Part shown: piece after piece, positions 34,212 to 46,300 of the stretch
How positions within the stretch are numbered: position 1 is the stretch's first letter
How the letters are laid out: each line of letters begins with the position of its first letter
Assembly: GCA_015847255.1 (NCBI GenBank)
Contig: JADLZK010005867.1
Span: 90,922 to 154,921 of the forward strand
From: Hyparrhenia diplandra
Taxonomy: Eukaryota; Streptophyta; Magnoliopsida; Poales; Poaceae
Reading direction: 5' to 3'
Length of the DNA stretch: 64,000 nt
Translations under genes and position numbers: made by a program
The notes under the pieces: model-generated
Databases searched by the model: none
What the model saw: the letters and a program-made list of their open reading frames with translations, nothing else
Told to the model about the DNA's origin: nothing

Positions 34212-34227
34212 ATATTGCGTTTGTCCT
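34212..34227. repeat. 16-bp target-site duplication, right copy of the LINE
   Basis: This is identical to 31243-31258 and follows directly on the terminal A-run. Confidence 0.92.
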
Positions 34228-34640
34228 GAATCAAATATTTATTACATATCGATTATTGATTTTTAAAAAAAATGTATGTAGTTTCATAACATGTGAAATA
34301 TATACTATAAAATAAGTATTTTTAAAAACATAGATATTATATTGTTAAATTATTTTTTTCAAAAAAAGATTAGTCAAAGATAGAAAAATTTGATTTAGGA
34401 TAAACCTAACCTTTGAAAAAAAAACAGAGATGGTTCAATCGTCATAACAAAATTCTTGTAAAAAAATCGTCCTAACAAAACATTGTAAACGGGCTTCCAG
34501 CTAGTCTGGGCTGAGTGGGCCTGTCTTAACAACTGGACTTTAACAGGGCCTCACATTGACAAGTCCTGATGGGCTTCCAAGCCAATACAAAGTCTATCCC
34601 GCCTCCTCCCGACGCTCGTGACCGTCCATGACTCTAACCT
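34228..34640. other. AT-rich spacer between the LINE and the RS2Z leader
   Basis: A/T runs only, then a GC rise at about 34600 as the RS2Z promoter and leader begin. No gene is seen. Confidence 0.45.
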
Positions 34641-35188
34641 GTGGAATCCCAGCCGTCCAACCCTCAAGCCCCCGTGGCCCCGATACAAATAAAACTGTGG
34701 CTGACGAGGCTCGAGTTCCGACACCGAAATTTCTCGTCCCCGCCCGCCTGTGCTCTGTCTCGTCTCTCGCGTCGACGAGACCCAGCGACCGCCGTCGACG
34801 CCGCTTCCGCTGCCGCCGCCCGGCCTTCGTCAGTCCTGCGGGCCCAGCGACTAGCGCAGGTACGCCCACTGCTTCTCTTTCTTGCTGTGCGAAACCGAGT
34901 CCCCAAACCCTAAATCAAGCTATTTATGTGTGGATCCGATCTTAGAAATCTGTACATGTCTCTTTTGTTTTGTTTGCGAAAATTATTGGGTGTATATGTG
35001 TATGCCCAAGACCTTCATTGCGAGCAGATGGATCTGTAATTTTGCTAGGTCAAGTGAAGTCTTTTAGATAGAAAAAGGACATTCATTTGGGCTTATCTGT
35101 ATTTACCACCAATTGGCTCAGTCTTAACACCTATACAGGTCAAGTGAAGTCTTGCTCGATTGTATGGCAGTTTTGCTATTAGGTAGTA

Positions 35189-35331
35189 CTCCCTTCGTTC
35201 CAAATTGTAGTTCACTTTGGCTTTTCTAGATCCATTTGTTTTACTATGTATATGCATAGTGTATGGTAGGTGCATAAAGAAAATCAATGTATCTGAAAAG
35301 CCAAAGTGAACTACATTTGAAACGGAGGGAG
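35189..35331. mobile_element. Stowaway-type MITE
   Basis: This 143-bp element has inverted ends CTCCCTTCGTTCCAAATT and ATTTGAAACGGAGGGAG and TA on both sides (35187-35188, 35332-35333). It lies in the RS2Z leader intron. Its arms pair along much of their length (AGTTCACTTTGGCTTTTC with its complement). Confidence 0.92.
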
Positions 35332-35411
35332 TAGTACACTAGTACTATTCGCTGCCGGAAAAAAAAAAACTTCACTTGGAATGCATACTATTCGCCGCTG
35401 AAAAAAAAAAA

Positions 35412-35554
35412 CTCACTTGGAATGCACCGTGGGGTGTTTCGGTGTTAGAGATTACCTTTTTGTATCATGATGAAAATCCAACCTCACTTGGAATGCACCT
35501 TGGGGTGTTTTGGTGTTAGAGATTACCTTTTTGCATCATGATGAAAATCCACGC
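35412..35554. repeat. 71-bp tandem repeat, two copies
   Basis: CTCACTTGGAATGCACC begins at 35412 and 35483. The units share GTTAGAGATTACCTTTTTG and ATCATGATGAAAATCCA with few differences. A partial CACTTGGAATGCA lies before them at about 35373. Confidence 0.9.
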
Positions 35555-35644
35555 CACGTGCCGGTGTTTTTCTGTGTTAATGCTTCCCTGCCTTTATATT
35601 CTTGGTACAGATGCTAATATAATCGATAATGTGTTGCAGTCAAG

Positions 35645-38340
35645 ATGCCCCGTTATGATGATCGGGGAACGATGATCGCCGGTATGATGATCGTTACGGT
35701 GGGAACACACGGCTGTATGTGGGTCGTGTCTCCTCCCGTACAAGGACACGGGACCTTGAAGACCTCTTTGGCAGATATGGGAGGTTAGCAAGCTGGTTCT
35801 AAACCTGAGATGTTTTATGTGCTTTTCTTGAAACAAAAAAATTTTGATGAGTTATGGATGCTTGAATGTTTTTGTTTTAGCTCTGCACAATTTACAGAAC
35901 CACTTATGCAACTTAGCCACTTAGGCCTTGTGTCGATTCCACTAGATCGGGAATCCATCTTGAGATCCAAAAGCCCAGCTTTTGCAGTCCACATGCTGTA
36001 TCTCCCTAGCGTTTTGGATCTACCTTTTCGATAGTATATATGACAGTTAACCAAATTGCATGAAAAGGTAGCAGGAATGTTTAAAACATGTTTAGATTGA
36101 GGTGATAGCAGAATGACTATGAAATCCATTCGCAGGTTATTGTATCTTTGGGATTAAACCCTTAATTAGTTGGATGTAACAGTATATTTTTGCATGGTGT
36201 TAGCACATAACATGCCTTTCTCACCTCCCTTAATTAACTGGATGGAACAATATATTTTGCATGGTATTAGCTCATAACATGCATTTCTCACCTGGTTGAT
36301 GTGACACCTATTTCGACATGATCCTACATAATATAAGACCTACTGAGTTACAAGGAAGTTTATCCTGTGCTACTATTTTTCTTCTGTTGGTTTGTCCATT
36401 GATATCTAATCAATTGATTGAAATGAAATAAAATACTTCTGTTCTTTGCTTTCCTTGTTCTGAAAATATAGGGGGAAAATCCATTAGAATCTCTGTTGCC
36501 TGTTGAGATTGGCATCCTAGGCTGCTGTGTGCTGTAACGCTCAGCATTGTTCTTATTAGAATTAGATCAACATGCCCTTCATGTTTTAACTTTGATGATC
36601 TTGTTGAAGGTTTTGTGGGCTTACCCAACCTCGGTGTCCATGGTGGGAGGGTGCCCTTGGTGCAAATGCTGGCTGTTCTCGCAAAGTTGAAACTTGCTGA
36701 TTTTTTTAAAAAAAAACATGCTTTAATGGAAATTCAGTCATGACTGGTTTAGTTCCTTCTGACCAGCGATTCATTTCTCTACTTGCTTCTTGACGACGTT
36801 ATTGTTTCTGGAAACCATTTCCACAGAGTGCGTTATGTGGATATGAAGCATGAGTTTGCGTTTGTTGTAAGTGGTCTTTCACTTCAAGCTCATGAGTTAT
36901 TTTTGTCAACTAAATAGCTTTTTCCCCTTTTCATATATGAGCCTTCTTTTTCTGAATTCTATACTGCAGGAGTTTAGTGATCCCCAGGATGCTGATGATG
37001 CAAGGTATAACCTTGATGGTAGGGAGTTCAATGGTAGCCGATTGATTGTTGAGTTTGCAAAAGGGGTAAGCTACAAGAGTCCTCAGTACTATGTAATTTA
37101 TTCATTTTCCTGCTTTATGTTTTCTGTTATCTGATTCCTTGTTCCACATGAATGCAATTTTCATTGTAATTTAGGTTCCACGTGGCCCAGGAGGATCCCG
37201 TGAATATATGGGCAGGGGGCCACCTCCTGGTGCTGGCCGCTGTTTTAACTGTGGTATTGATGGACACTGGGCTCGTGATTGCAAAGCTGGTGACTGGAAA
37301 AACAGATGTTACCGCTGTGGAGATAGGGGCCATATAGAAAGAGACTGTCAAAACAGCCCTAAGAATCTGAGGTACATCCTGTGAGATTTCTTCTTTGTTG
37401 CAACTAGATCATTTCATGCCTGAATGCCATTTTTTTTTTTTGAAGTAGGCGTGGAAGAAGTCACTCAAGATCTCCATCCCCTCGCCGTGAAAGGAGCCTT
37501 GACAGGAGTTACAGCAGGAGCCGCAGTAGGAGCTATAGGTATGTGACTGTATTTCGATTTAATCAATTGGTTACTATATTAGTACTTTCATTTTATTTGT
37601 CATGATGATTATGTACCATGGAGTCTTATGGTTGAAACTTTAATGTGTAAAAACATCTCAGACACATAACTATCTGAATCAGAGCATTATTATTTTCTGG
37701 TTGTGCATATCCTTGGTTGCCATAATATGTTGTTCTGGCTGTTGAATATACTATACTAAATTACTCGGAATGCTCCAAATATATTTTTAGTGATTTGATA
37801 TGACAAAAGGCTGATTGTTGATTTTGGTACAGTATAAAATTCTTTTTAATTTGATTAAAGTTCTTTGTTCCGATTTCGTTATTTCTTCCTCTGCTCATCT
37901 TTGTGAAATTTGGAGTGTCAAGCACTAACATTGCATTCATTCCTTTTCATAGTCGTTCACGATCTCCAAGGCGGAACAGCCATGATGAAAGGAGCCCTCG
38001 TGACAGCCGCAGCCCAAGGAGCCCTCACGACAGCCGCAGCCCTAGGAGGAGCCCTTCACCATCAAGGGAAGAGACTGCAGCCGCAGCCGCAGCCCTGCAC
38101 CAAAGGGAACGCAATGGCTCGGATTACAGCATGAGCCCAAGGAGAGCTGACAGCCGTAGCCCGGCAGACCGGGAGCGTCGTGACGTAAGTCCAGCAACCA
38201 ATGGTCGTATTCATAGCCCTAGCCCAGGAATCAATGATGACGGCAATCACCGCACATCCCCTGAATGTGTTTCTGGGATGCTCATGGGTTTTCCTCTATA
38301 CGGAGTATTTATGAACCATCCCCAACGTCTTTACGATTAG
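35645..38340 (+). CDS. RS2Z-type serine/arginine-rich splicing factor (two zinc knuckles)
   Basis: Coding exons: 35645-35783, 36827-36866, 36970-37065, 37175-37371, 37449-37538 and 37953-38340. The N-terminal RRM shows TRLYVGRVSSRTRTRDLEDL (RNP2) and KHEFAFVEFSDP (RNP1). Two CCHC knuckles follow (CFNCGIDGHWARDC and CYRCGDRGHIERDC), then an RS domain with SRSRSRSYSRS and repeated SPRDSRSPR. This order defines plant RS2Z proteins (Arabidopsis RS2Z32/33, rice RSZ36/37), nuclear pre-mRNA splicing factors. The roughly 1-kb intron between RRM exons (35784-36826) is where SR genes commonly undergo self-regulating alternative splicing. One problem: after the start codon the frame is lost unless one G is added to GGGG at 35664-35667 (DDRG, then NDDRRYDDRYGG), most likely a homopolymer error. 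The stop at 38338-38340 follows a tail (FPLYGVFMNHPQR) that I do not recognise, so the last exon may end earlier by splicing. Confidence 0.9.
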
Positions 38341-38828
38341 GACTGGCCTCAGAGTATGATTGGATTTGTACTCCATTTGTGTTTATTATGCATTGGATAA
38401 ACCATACCATCTTGTTAACATTAAAGTGCACATGGATCTTTTTTGCTTGCTCTTATATTCAAGGAAAAAAGGAATTCTTTATGCGTGACTATTGCGGGAT
38501 TGCATTGCATTAGCATATTCAACATCATCCCATGTTGTCTGATATATATCGCAGATGAATAGATATGCCCTATACTGCCACATTGGTGGTGTTGGTTTAT
38601 TACTCTGTCGATGTTTAGGTACTTTTCAATACATGTATTCTTTTATATATATATAAAACGATTATTCTTCTGGAATGTAGAAACCTCAACCTATATCCAT
38701 TATTTATGCATTGCTGCCTGATCGTTTATTAATCTGATTATTGGTCAGGTTGAAAGTAAAACTGAGGTGTAGTGACCCCATATATCTATCAGATTTCCTT
38801 ATTTTCGCATGGTAACATTCTCTGCGCT
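38341..38828. other. Tail-to-tail spacer between RS2Z and the receptor kinase
   Basis: AT-rich 3' untranslated sequence of both genes, with a TATATATATATAA run at about 38645. No gene is seen. Confidence 0.5.
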
Positions 38829-41499
38829 TCATCTGCCGCCTACATTGACCATCTGCCAGAAGACACCTCGCATGGACACGTCGACGTCGGTGAAGTTGGC
38901 GTCAGTGACACCCTCTCCCTCCTCGCAGCCGGCTTCGTTCTGATGCGAGCTTGTCCGGCGAGAATCAAAGGCGGCGTCAGCTCGCGCACCAGGCTCAAGC
39001 TGTTGACGTCGGAGAACTCGAGGCCGTCGTCGTCCTGCAGCCGCATCACGAACTGCAGGCTCCACACGACGTCCTCCATTGCCGGCCTATCCGCGCCGTG
39101 CGCCGCGAGGCACCTGGCCGCCGTCTCGCCGTACTTCCTCAGCGCCTGGGGCCTCACCGCGGCGGCGATCCGGCGGTCGACGATCTTGTCCAGCTCGCCC
39201 CTGCCTTGCCAGTGCAGAGCCCACTCCACCAGGTTCACCATCGGCTTGGGAAGCCTCGGGTCCACGACGGGGCGCGCGCACAGCGCCTCCAGCAGCACGA
39301 CGCCGAGCGAGTACACGTCGGACTTGGTCGTGAGCTGCCTCGTGCGCACGTACTCCGGGTCCACGTACCCAAAGCTGCCCTTCACCGCCGTGCTGACGTG
39401 CGTCTCCTCGAGCTCCGGCCCGGCCCTGGACAGGCCGAAGTCGGCGACCCTGGCGGCGAGGTCGCCGTCCAGGAGGATGTTGGACGACTTGACGTCGCGG
39501 TGGATCACCGGCTTGGACAGGGCTGTGTGGAGGTACAGGAGGCCCCCTCGCCGCGCCGGCGCAGGCCTCAAGCCGCTGCGCCCAGCCGAGCGCCGCCGTG
39601 GCAGCGCCGGGGCCGTACAGGCGGCTCCTGAGCGATCCGTGCTCCATGTACTCGTACAGCAGGATCATCTCGTCGCCGTCGTCGCAGTAGCCGACGAGGG
39701 ACACGAGGTGGCGGTGGCGCAGGCCGGACAGCAGCTCGATCTCCGTGCGGAACTCCCGCGCGCCCTGCCGCGACTCCGGGCTCGCGCGCTTCACGGCCAC
39801 GCTGGTGCCGTCCGGGAGCGTCGCGCGGTACACCTTGCCGAAGCCGCCGGCGCCGATGACGAGGCCCTCGTCGAAGTCGTTGGTCGCGTCTCGCAGCACG
39901 GCGAACGGGAAGCGGTAGCTCGGGACCGGAGAGGCAGCGATGGGGATCGCTCCTGGCATATCTCTGTCAACGGCGAATTTTGATGACGACCCTGCTCCGA
40001 TGGCTTCCGGTCGTCGGCTGCGCAAGCTCAGCCGATCCAGGAGCGGCATCCATGGAGTCGGGGACTGGCTCCGGGAGGACGACGGTGTACGCAGCACCTT
40101 CTCCTCTTTCTTCCTCCTCTTAAGGAAAATGGCAAGGACAGCAGCAATGGACACGACGGCGAATGCTCCACAGACTGAGCCCACAACGACGACCAAATGC
40201 CGTGTCTTCGATCCTGCCGTCGGCTCGACGACGACGACAGAACCTGAACTGAAGTGCATCTTCATGATCTCTATCCCGTTCAGGATGGGCCCGGGCAGCG
40301 TGCTTCTGTTCATCTTCATCGACGCCGACGAGGCAACATAAATCGCGATCTTGCCGCCGGTTGCATCTTTGGAATCCAAGATGAAATCCCTGTAATACGG
40401 GACAGCCAACGCGCCATTCCCAATCATGGAGAGGTTAAGGCCGGTCACCACCGTGTTGCTACCCACATACGTATCGATGCTGAGCAGGTAAGGCGCCGTG
40501 CTCACGATGTTGCACCAGTGGAATCTGATGAGGTAGCTCGATGGCCGCTCGTCCACGTCGAACTGCCACGCCATTTGGTCCACCGTGTTCGACATGACCA
40601 GCTCCCTCGCCGTGGCGTACACGATGTCCGCGCGTCGTCGGGCGTCGCCTGGCCGGGGAGATAATCCAGCCTCCCGTTGTAGACTAACTCCCGGGTGCTG
40701 ATGTTGGCCGCCGGGCTGATGGAGGCGGCCAGGTAGCGCTCGTCGGTGGTCCATTCCCGTGTCAGCGTGTCGCCGTCGGCGGCGACGGCGGGGCCGCCAA
40801 CGTTGACCCTGTACGCCGTTTGCAGCGGCATCACGGCAGGGTCAAGCAGCTGGTTGTCGGACGACGTCTGTACCGGGCGAGCCATGAGGTCGTCGGGGCA
40901 GAGACGACCTCGACGGCGTTGACGAAGGCGATGCCCCCAGCCACCAGCGGCACGAACGTGACGACGAGCGTGTCCCGGTTCACGTACAGCAGGAACTCCC
41001 TGCACACCGGCGGCGAGGTCGTGCCGTTCCCGCCCGTCGTCGTCTTGTCCGGTGCGAAGCCGTCTATCAGGACAACGTCCTGCGTCGACACCTTGAAGCT
41101 CGCGGCGGCGAGGTCGTAGCCCTGGCACGCCAAGGCGAAGAAGTGGAGGCGGACGAAGTGGCGCCCGTGGCGGCTGATGCGGAAAGAGTAGGACGACGGC
41201 GCCGTGAACACCCTGGCGGTCTGGTACAGCGCCGACGACACGGCCTCGTCGGAACCCGACGACGACGCCGTGTCGGGCGAGGCTTTCACGGCGGCGCTTT
41301 TGGGCGCTGTCAGGATGACGGAGCTGGAGTCGCCGTCGCCGTCGGCGACGAAGACCCTCTGGCCGACCTTCGTGTTGACCGAGGAGCCGCAGCTGATGAG
41401 GTAGTTGTCTGCCGGAGTGTACGCAGTGCAGAAGCGACAGAGGATCGAGATGATCCCCACGAAGCATAGAGCCAACTGGAGCTTAACCATGGCGACCAT
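38829..41499 (-). CDS. CrRLK1L-family receptor-like kinase (malectin-like ectodomain), frameshifted
   Basis: One long intronless gene, as usual for this family; about 890 codons, matching family size. The start MVAMVKLQLALCFVGII gives a signal peptide; the ectodomain opens YTPADNYLISCGSS. Two malectin-like modules follow (ARVFTAPSSYSFRI, LHFFALACQGYDL, FVNAVEVVSAP; then AYRVNVGG, DIVYATAREL, FHWCNIVS). The membrane helix is VVVVGSVCGAFAVVSIAAVL, followed by KRRKKEE. The kinase shows GAGGFGKVYRA, VAVKRASPESRQG, HRDVKSSNILL, DFGLSRAGPE and GSFGYVDPEY, so it looks catalytically complete. It resembles At5g24010/THESEUS-like members, which sense cell-wall state. Four single-base breaks, each in a homopolymer: GGGG 40895-40898 (one short), CC 40628-40629 (one short), CCCCC 39543-39547 (one long) and AAA 38967-38969 (one short). 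With these discounted the frame is open to the TGA at 38829-38831, so I regard the gene as functional and the breaks as probable sequence errors. Confidence 0.9.
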
Positions 41500-41593
41500 G
41501 GCAGATTAGAAGTCCAATCGGCGGGCAGTCGTGAAAAGATTCGCACAACTTCAACCGGAAAAACACAAAGTTAGCGCAACGAACCTGCGCGGA

Positions 41594-41603
41594 TATATTT
41601 ATA
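41594..41603 (-). promoter_or_regulatory. Candidate TATA box of the receptor kinase
   Basis: TATAAATATA on the minus strand, about 100 bases upstream of the start codon. Confidence 0.5.
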
Positions 41604-43347
41604 CTTTTCTTGAAAAGTTGAAATCAATATAATTCATTGCGTAAACAGAAGAAGAACTTGGTGGTGAGAGCCAGCCAGAAGTACCTTGGAAAGTGCTGAC
41701 TATCTGAGTTCCATACTTCCATGGACAAGAACTCAATGAACCAAACCGTTAAAAAGGTTCCATGCCCACTCTTGGATACTAGCAGGATACAACAGAAGTC
41801 ACAGAATACCGAACTGCCAGAATGGAGCCAAACTACAAAGATACAAACAGAGAGCTCTCAGCGATGGCAACCCTCCCTTTTCGTAGCTGGCAGAAGCTTA
41901 CACTTGGGCAAGTCGATGAAGCACAAGGACGAGTGCGTCCTACTCTGAATGAAAGGAACACTGCAGTGGTAAAGCCAATTCGGCAAGCACAGTTAGTCCT
42001 CCATGGCTGAATGGACTGCAGCCTGCACAGTTAGTCTTCAGTCTTGAGTTTTCAGACATGATTGGCCTACTGATGGACCAAGCTCGGAGGATTACGGGAA
42101 GAAGACGACATTGGTCAGAGAAAAGACCTACTTTTCTGCCACCGTTTCCACAGCAGCCGGAGACTTGAACGCGAGGGAGAGGTCGTTATCAAAAGCGACT
42201 GACTTGGATTTGCATGGAAGCCTGCTTTACTATACATAGTCCTAGCGGACTACTAATTGACCCGTTGTTTTGCTGAGAAGAGAACATTGTACGAATGGGA
42301 GTTCTTTTTAAAATAACAAAATACCGTTATAGTCTGACACAGCACTTTTATTTTGAAGGATTTTTTTATCACATAATAAAAGGTTTACGCACCTTTGTAT
42401 TAAGTAGAATGAAATTTAATACAACGCATCTTAATGGTGCCATAGGAGAAGAGTTGTACATATGGACCCTCGACAGTGCCTTGCATTTAAAGTGTCTGAT
42501 GACACAACATAGAACGTGCAACTATCTGTTTAAGGAGTAAGCTGTTGCCCCTCAAAAAAAAGAAAAGAAAAGGAGTAAGCTGTTAGGTTCATTACTCTTG
42601 CAGTTTATTTTTTAACCTACCATTAAGCTTCACTTTACCTAGGTTCATGTTCAGGCAAAAGCATAACATGGGCCATATCGACCTGGAGATGGGCTGTGCT
42701 GGGAAGCACCATTTCGTGATTCAGAATATTTAGGAATCCGAATATTTATTAGCGTTCGGGCTTAGTCTTTTGAAAAAAAAAAAAAAAATCTGGGCTGAAA
42801 GTCGATAGGGTGCGATACAACACTGCAATGTTTGGTCCAACACTGGCAGGAAGGCTTTTTAGTCTGAGTCACTACAAGCTTTACCTTCTGGATGGATGAA
42901 AGAGAAAGAAATCCATTCCTTTTGCTTTTACTAGTTGTAGCAATATTGAAAAAATGAGGAATACTGCACAGTACTCATGTGATCTGCAAAGCATAAATCT
43001 ATTAGTAAATCGCATGAGGAATTAGCACATGACCTCACCCCTTTTCATGTGGGCCCCAGGAAATATTGCTCTCCCTGTGAAACAGACAACAGAACTACTT
43101 GGCTTAACTGAACAAGAACGCCGCCTTTTTGCTTTATTGTTATGTTTTTAAAAATCATAAAATATATTTGGAAAAAAAAAAAAAAGAGAAACGGAAAAGA
43201 GCAAGCCGTCCAGCAGTTGAGGTGTTGAACTCCCTGCAAGCCTGAAGCGCCTCCCTTCTCCCCGAAGAGAAGCGACCGCCCCGCCCCGCCGCGCACCCCA
43301 CCTACTACTCCCCTCGCCATCGCCGTCGCCGCCGCCGTGATCCCGCG
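41604..43347. other. Divergent intergenic interval (receptor kinase / SMC-like gene)
   Basis: It holds both promoters. An A15 run lies at about 42774 and another A-run at about 43174. The last 150 bases are GC-rich leader for the plus-strand gene. No additional gene is recognised. Confidence 0.5.
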
Positions 43348-46300
43348 ATGTCCTCGTGGCTGCGGAGCGCGGTGAATAAGGCCGTCGAGGCCGGCAACCG
43401 CAGCGGCGTGGCCCTCACGGTCCTCGGCTACGCCGACGCCGTCGCGCACCACGCCGGCCAGGCCGTCGCCGAGGGCGCCAAGATCATCAACGAGCGCATG
43501 GTGAGCGGATTCCTCTCCGTTCCCCCGCCCCCCTGTCCCCAGACTCCGTCCAATTGGCCTGGAAACGTGTTGCGTTATTTTCGTGGTTGCTGATGAGGCG
43601 GTGCTAATTGGGCAATAAATCCAACTTATAGGAGGAGGAGCGGCTCGCGTGTAATTTGAGCTGCTGTTCTACCTTCTTCTGGTTCAAATCTATGTGGTAG
43701 CTTCTAATTCGGAGTGACAATGTAGTGATGAGTGATCTGTCAGTGTCACAGTTCCATGTTATAGGACAGGGGTGGCTGCTAAAAGGGGGGAAAGGCTAAA
43801 TGTTGGGGCATTTAGGGTTCATGCTGATGCACTACCCATAGACGGACTGACTGTCTTTTATACAGAAAAACCCTTGTTTACTGATGATGATGACTTGATC
43901 TGAGGAACATTTGCATAATGTTTCTTATTATGGGATTTACAGAGCACTCAGAACTACAAAAGTGTGAAGCAAACAGTGAAGCGATTGGAAGAGGTAGCGG
44001 TTTCATCACGCTTGAGGGGATGAGAGAGTTCAAGTGCTAAGGCGCTGGCTCAGAGCCCTACAGGAGGTCGAGGCTGAAGTTGGAGGTTCGGGTGGGTCTC
44101 CCAGGCAGAATGTCTCTTCAAGCGAGCCAAACTCCTCGAAAAGCGTCATTGGCCAAAGTATGCATCTGCCTATCGGATTTCATGTTGTTGGCTCTTGGGT
44201 TTTGCCTAATCATACATGGAGCTCATTGGCTTTGTATCGTCATTTTATAGCCTATAGGCATCATACTTAGTGCTATTCTTGTTTTCATCCATGATAATAT
44301 CGTAGACACATCTCTGCAGGTTTTGTTTTTATGATGCTGATATTGGAGGGCCTCCTATGAATTTCGAGATGTATTCCTTTATAGCCAAGCACTTGAGGGT
44401 ATTACGTTGTCCATGGTGAGCTAGTTCAATTATTCTATCCTGTCTGTCAAGAACTCAAGATACCATCTGCACCACTACCCAACAAGAAAGTGCTTTCTGT
44501 AATAGATCTCTGTTGTTTCTTGTACCACACTACCACCACTACAAGTTAAACATGGCTTATCTTTTCCTTGTCCAGATTCTTGAAGCTCTAAGGAAGAAGA
44601 GGTTTCTCTTCTCCTAGAAATTTTCGGGTGAGCTTATTGTCCTAAAGATGTGTCGATGATTTTGCTATTTTTCAATAATCCAAGCAATTTTCATCTCAGT
44701 TTCAGTTCAAGTGGAATGTGCCAAAGTACACTAAGAAATTACTCTGAGCTTGAATACTTAAAAACTCTCTCCTGCAGTTTCCATATTATAAACATATGAT
44801 TAAATGCACCTGGTCTGGGTAGAACATGGAATATAGTCATCTAAACTATATTGTTGACTGACCTGGAGGCAATAACATTTGCACTTGACTTTAGGATATA
44901 CTAGTGACTCTAGAAACTTACTGCTTTGATGTGAAGAATCATACTTCACCTTTTATGTTAAGAATTTATTTTATGGTTTTCCATTGCAAGTACAACACTG
45001 CACTGCTTGCTATTTCCTTATGTTGCTATAATTCTGTTATCAAACAATATTCTTTGTATCTGTATACATGTAGGTGAAACGTGAAGAGCTACTTCAGTTT
45101 ACGCAAAGTGCCATTTCAGGTCTAAAGAGGAATGCTGACATTGTGAGTGACTACTATTCTACATTTCTACTGATTTGCTCATGAAGTCTAATTTTTTCAT
45201 GCGTGTGTTCTCAAGGATCGACCAGCCTGATATGATGTAAGCAAAGGTTGCACTACGAGAATAGTAGATTGATTTTTGAGAGTACAGGGTGCTAGAATTA
45301 ACACCAATCAGCACAATGTACATGGGGCACGCCCTAGGTCCATCTGTCTGTCTAACAGTAAACATCATCTATATTTCACGTGTGATATGAGATTACATTT
45401 AATTGTTCACTTCAAAGTGCCAATAACAATATTTAGCCAATCAGGTATTACCCATGCAATTTTTCTAACATAAATATGAAATATCCTCAGTCATCATTGC
45501 ACTTATAGTTTTTAACCTGTAACATATGGAAAGCCTGAAAGATTAAATAGTACTCTTGCCTTTGTTTTTGGGGCTATTATTATTTCTTGTTACTCTAATA
45601 TGAGTAATTCACTTCAGGATAGATGCTGAAGCTGTAGAATTGTGGAAGAAACTAGATGAGAAGGAGGAATCACAGAGTTCAGTCAATTGATGATCCTGGT
45701 AAAGTTACAGAAAAGACTTCAACTGTTGAGGTGTGTACTCTGTGATATATGTTCTAATGAACTACTTTGTTTTACTTGTTTCTTCAGTATAATTTGTCAA
45801 TGTTTGGTTAGATGTTCACAAAGGCATTTGAGAATTGAGATCTATCTATAAGCAGGCATAGTGTCAGTATCAAATTTTTAAATCTCTGGCTAGGCAGCTC
45901 AAGTTATTTGTGTCTATATACAATTTAGCGGCTATAGACGGCTATATCCCTCATTTGACTCTGCTATTAGCTATTCGAGAGGCTGTCCGCTAAATGCCAT
46001 CTTTTGAAACATTGGTCATTATGCAGACATAGACTTGGCTTTTAGGCTTTTAATCATTTCATTTAAATGTCTTATGATCCCCATGCTCACTGAGCAATTT
46101 TTAGTCAGGCAATTTCATTAGCAGATGGCTTCTTCCTCGAACTAATGTTGTACATTCAATGCCAACCAGTTTGTTTTTGATCTTTTTGCATCCTTTTTAT
46201 TAGTATAACTTGGTTCTGCCTCCATAATGCTTTTAATTTGAAACAAGCTAACTCTATTTTTTTCTTCTTGTTTAGTCTTTCAAAAGGGAGCACTCACCGA

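Larger units (their letters stand above)
34641..35638 (+). other. 5' leader exon and leader intron of the RS2Z gene
   Basis: GC-rich leader sequence ends at a CAG|GTACGC donor (exon end 34859). The next acceptor, GTTGCAG, ends at 35638, seven bases before the start codon. The leader intron (34860-35638) carries a Stowaway MITE and a 71-bp tandem repeat. Confidence 0.6.

Noticed and set aside
38951..39631. Plus-strand frames opposite the receptor kinase
   Set aside because: They are antisense shadows of the conserved kinase domain, whose minus-strand motifs are unambiguous.
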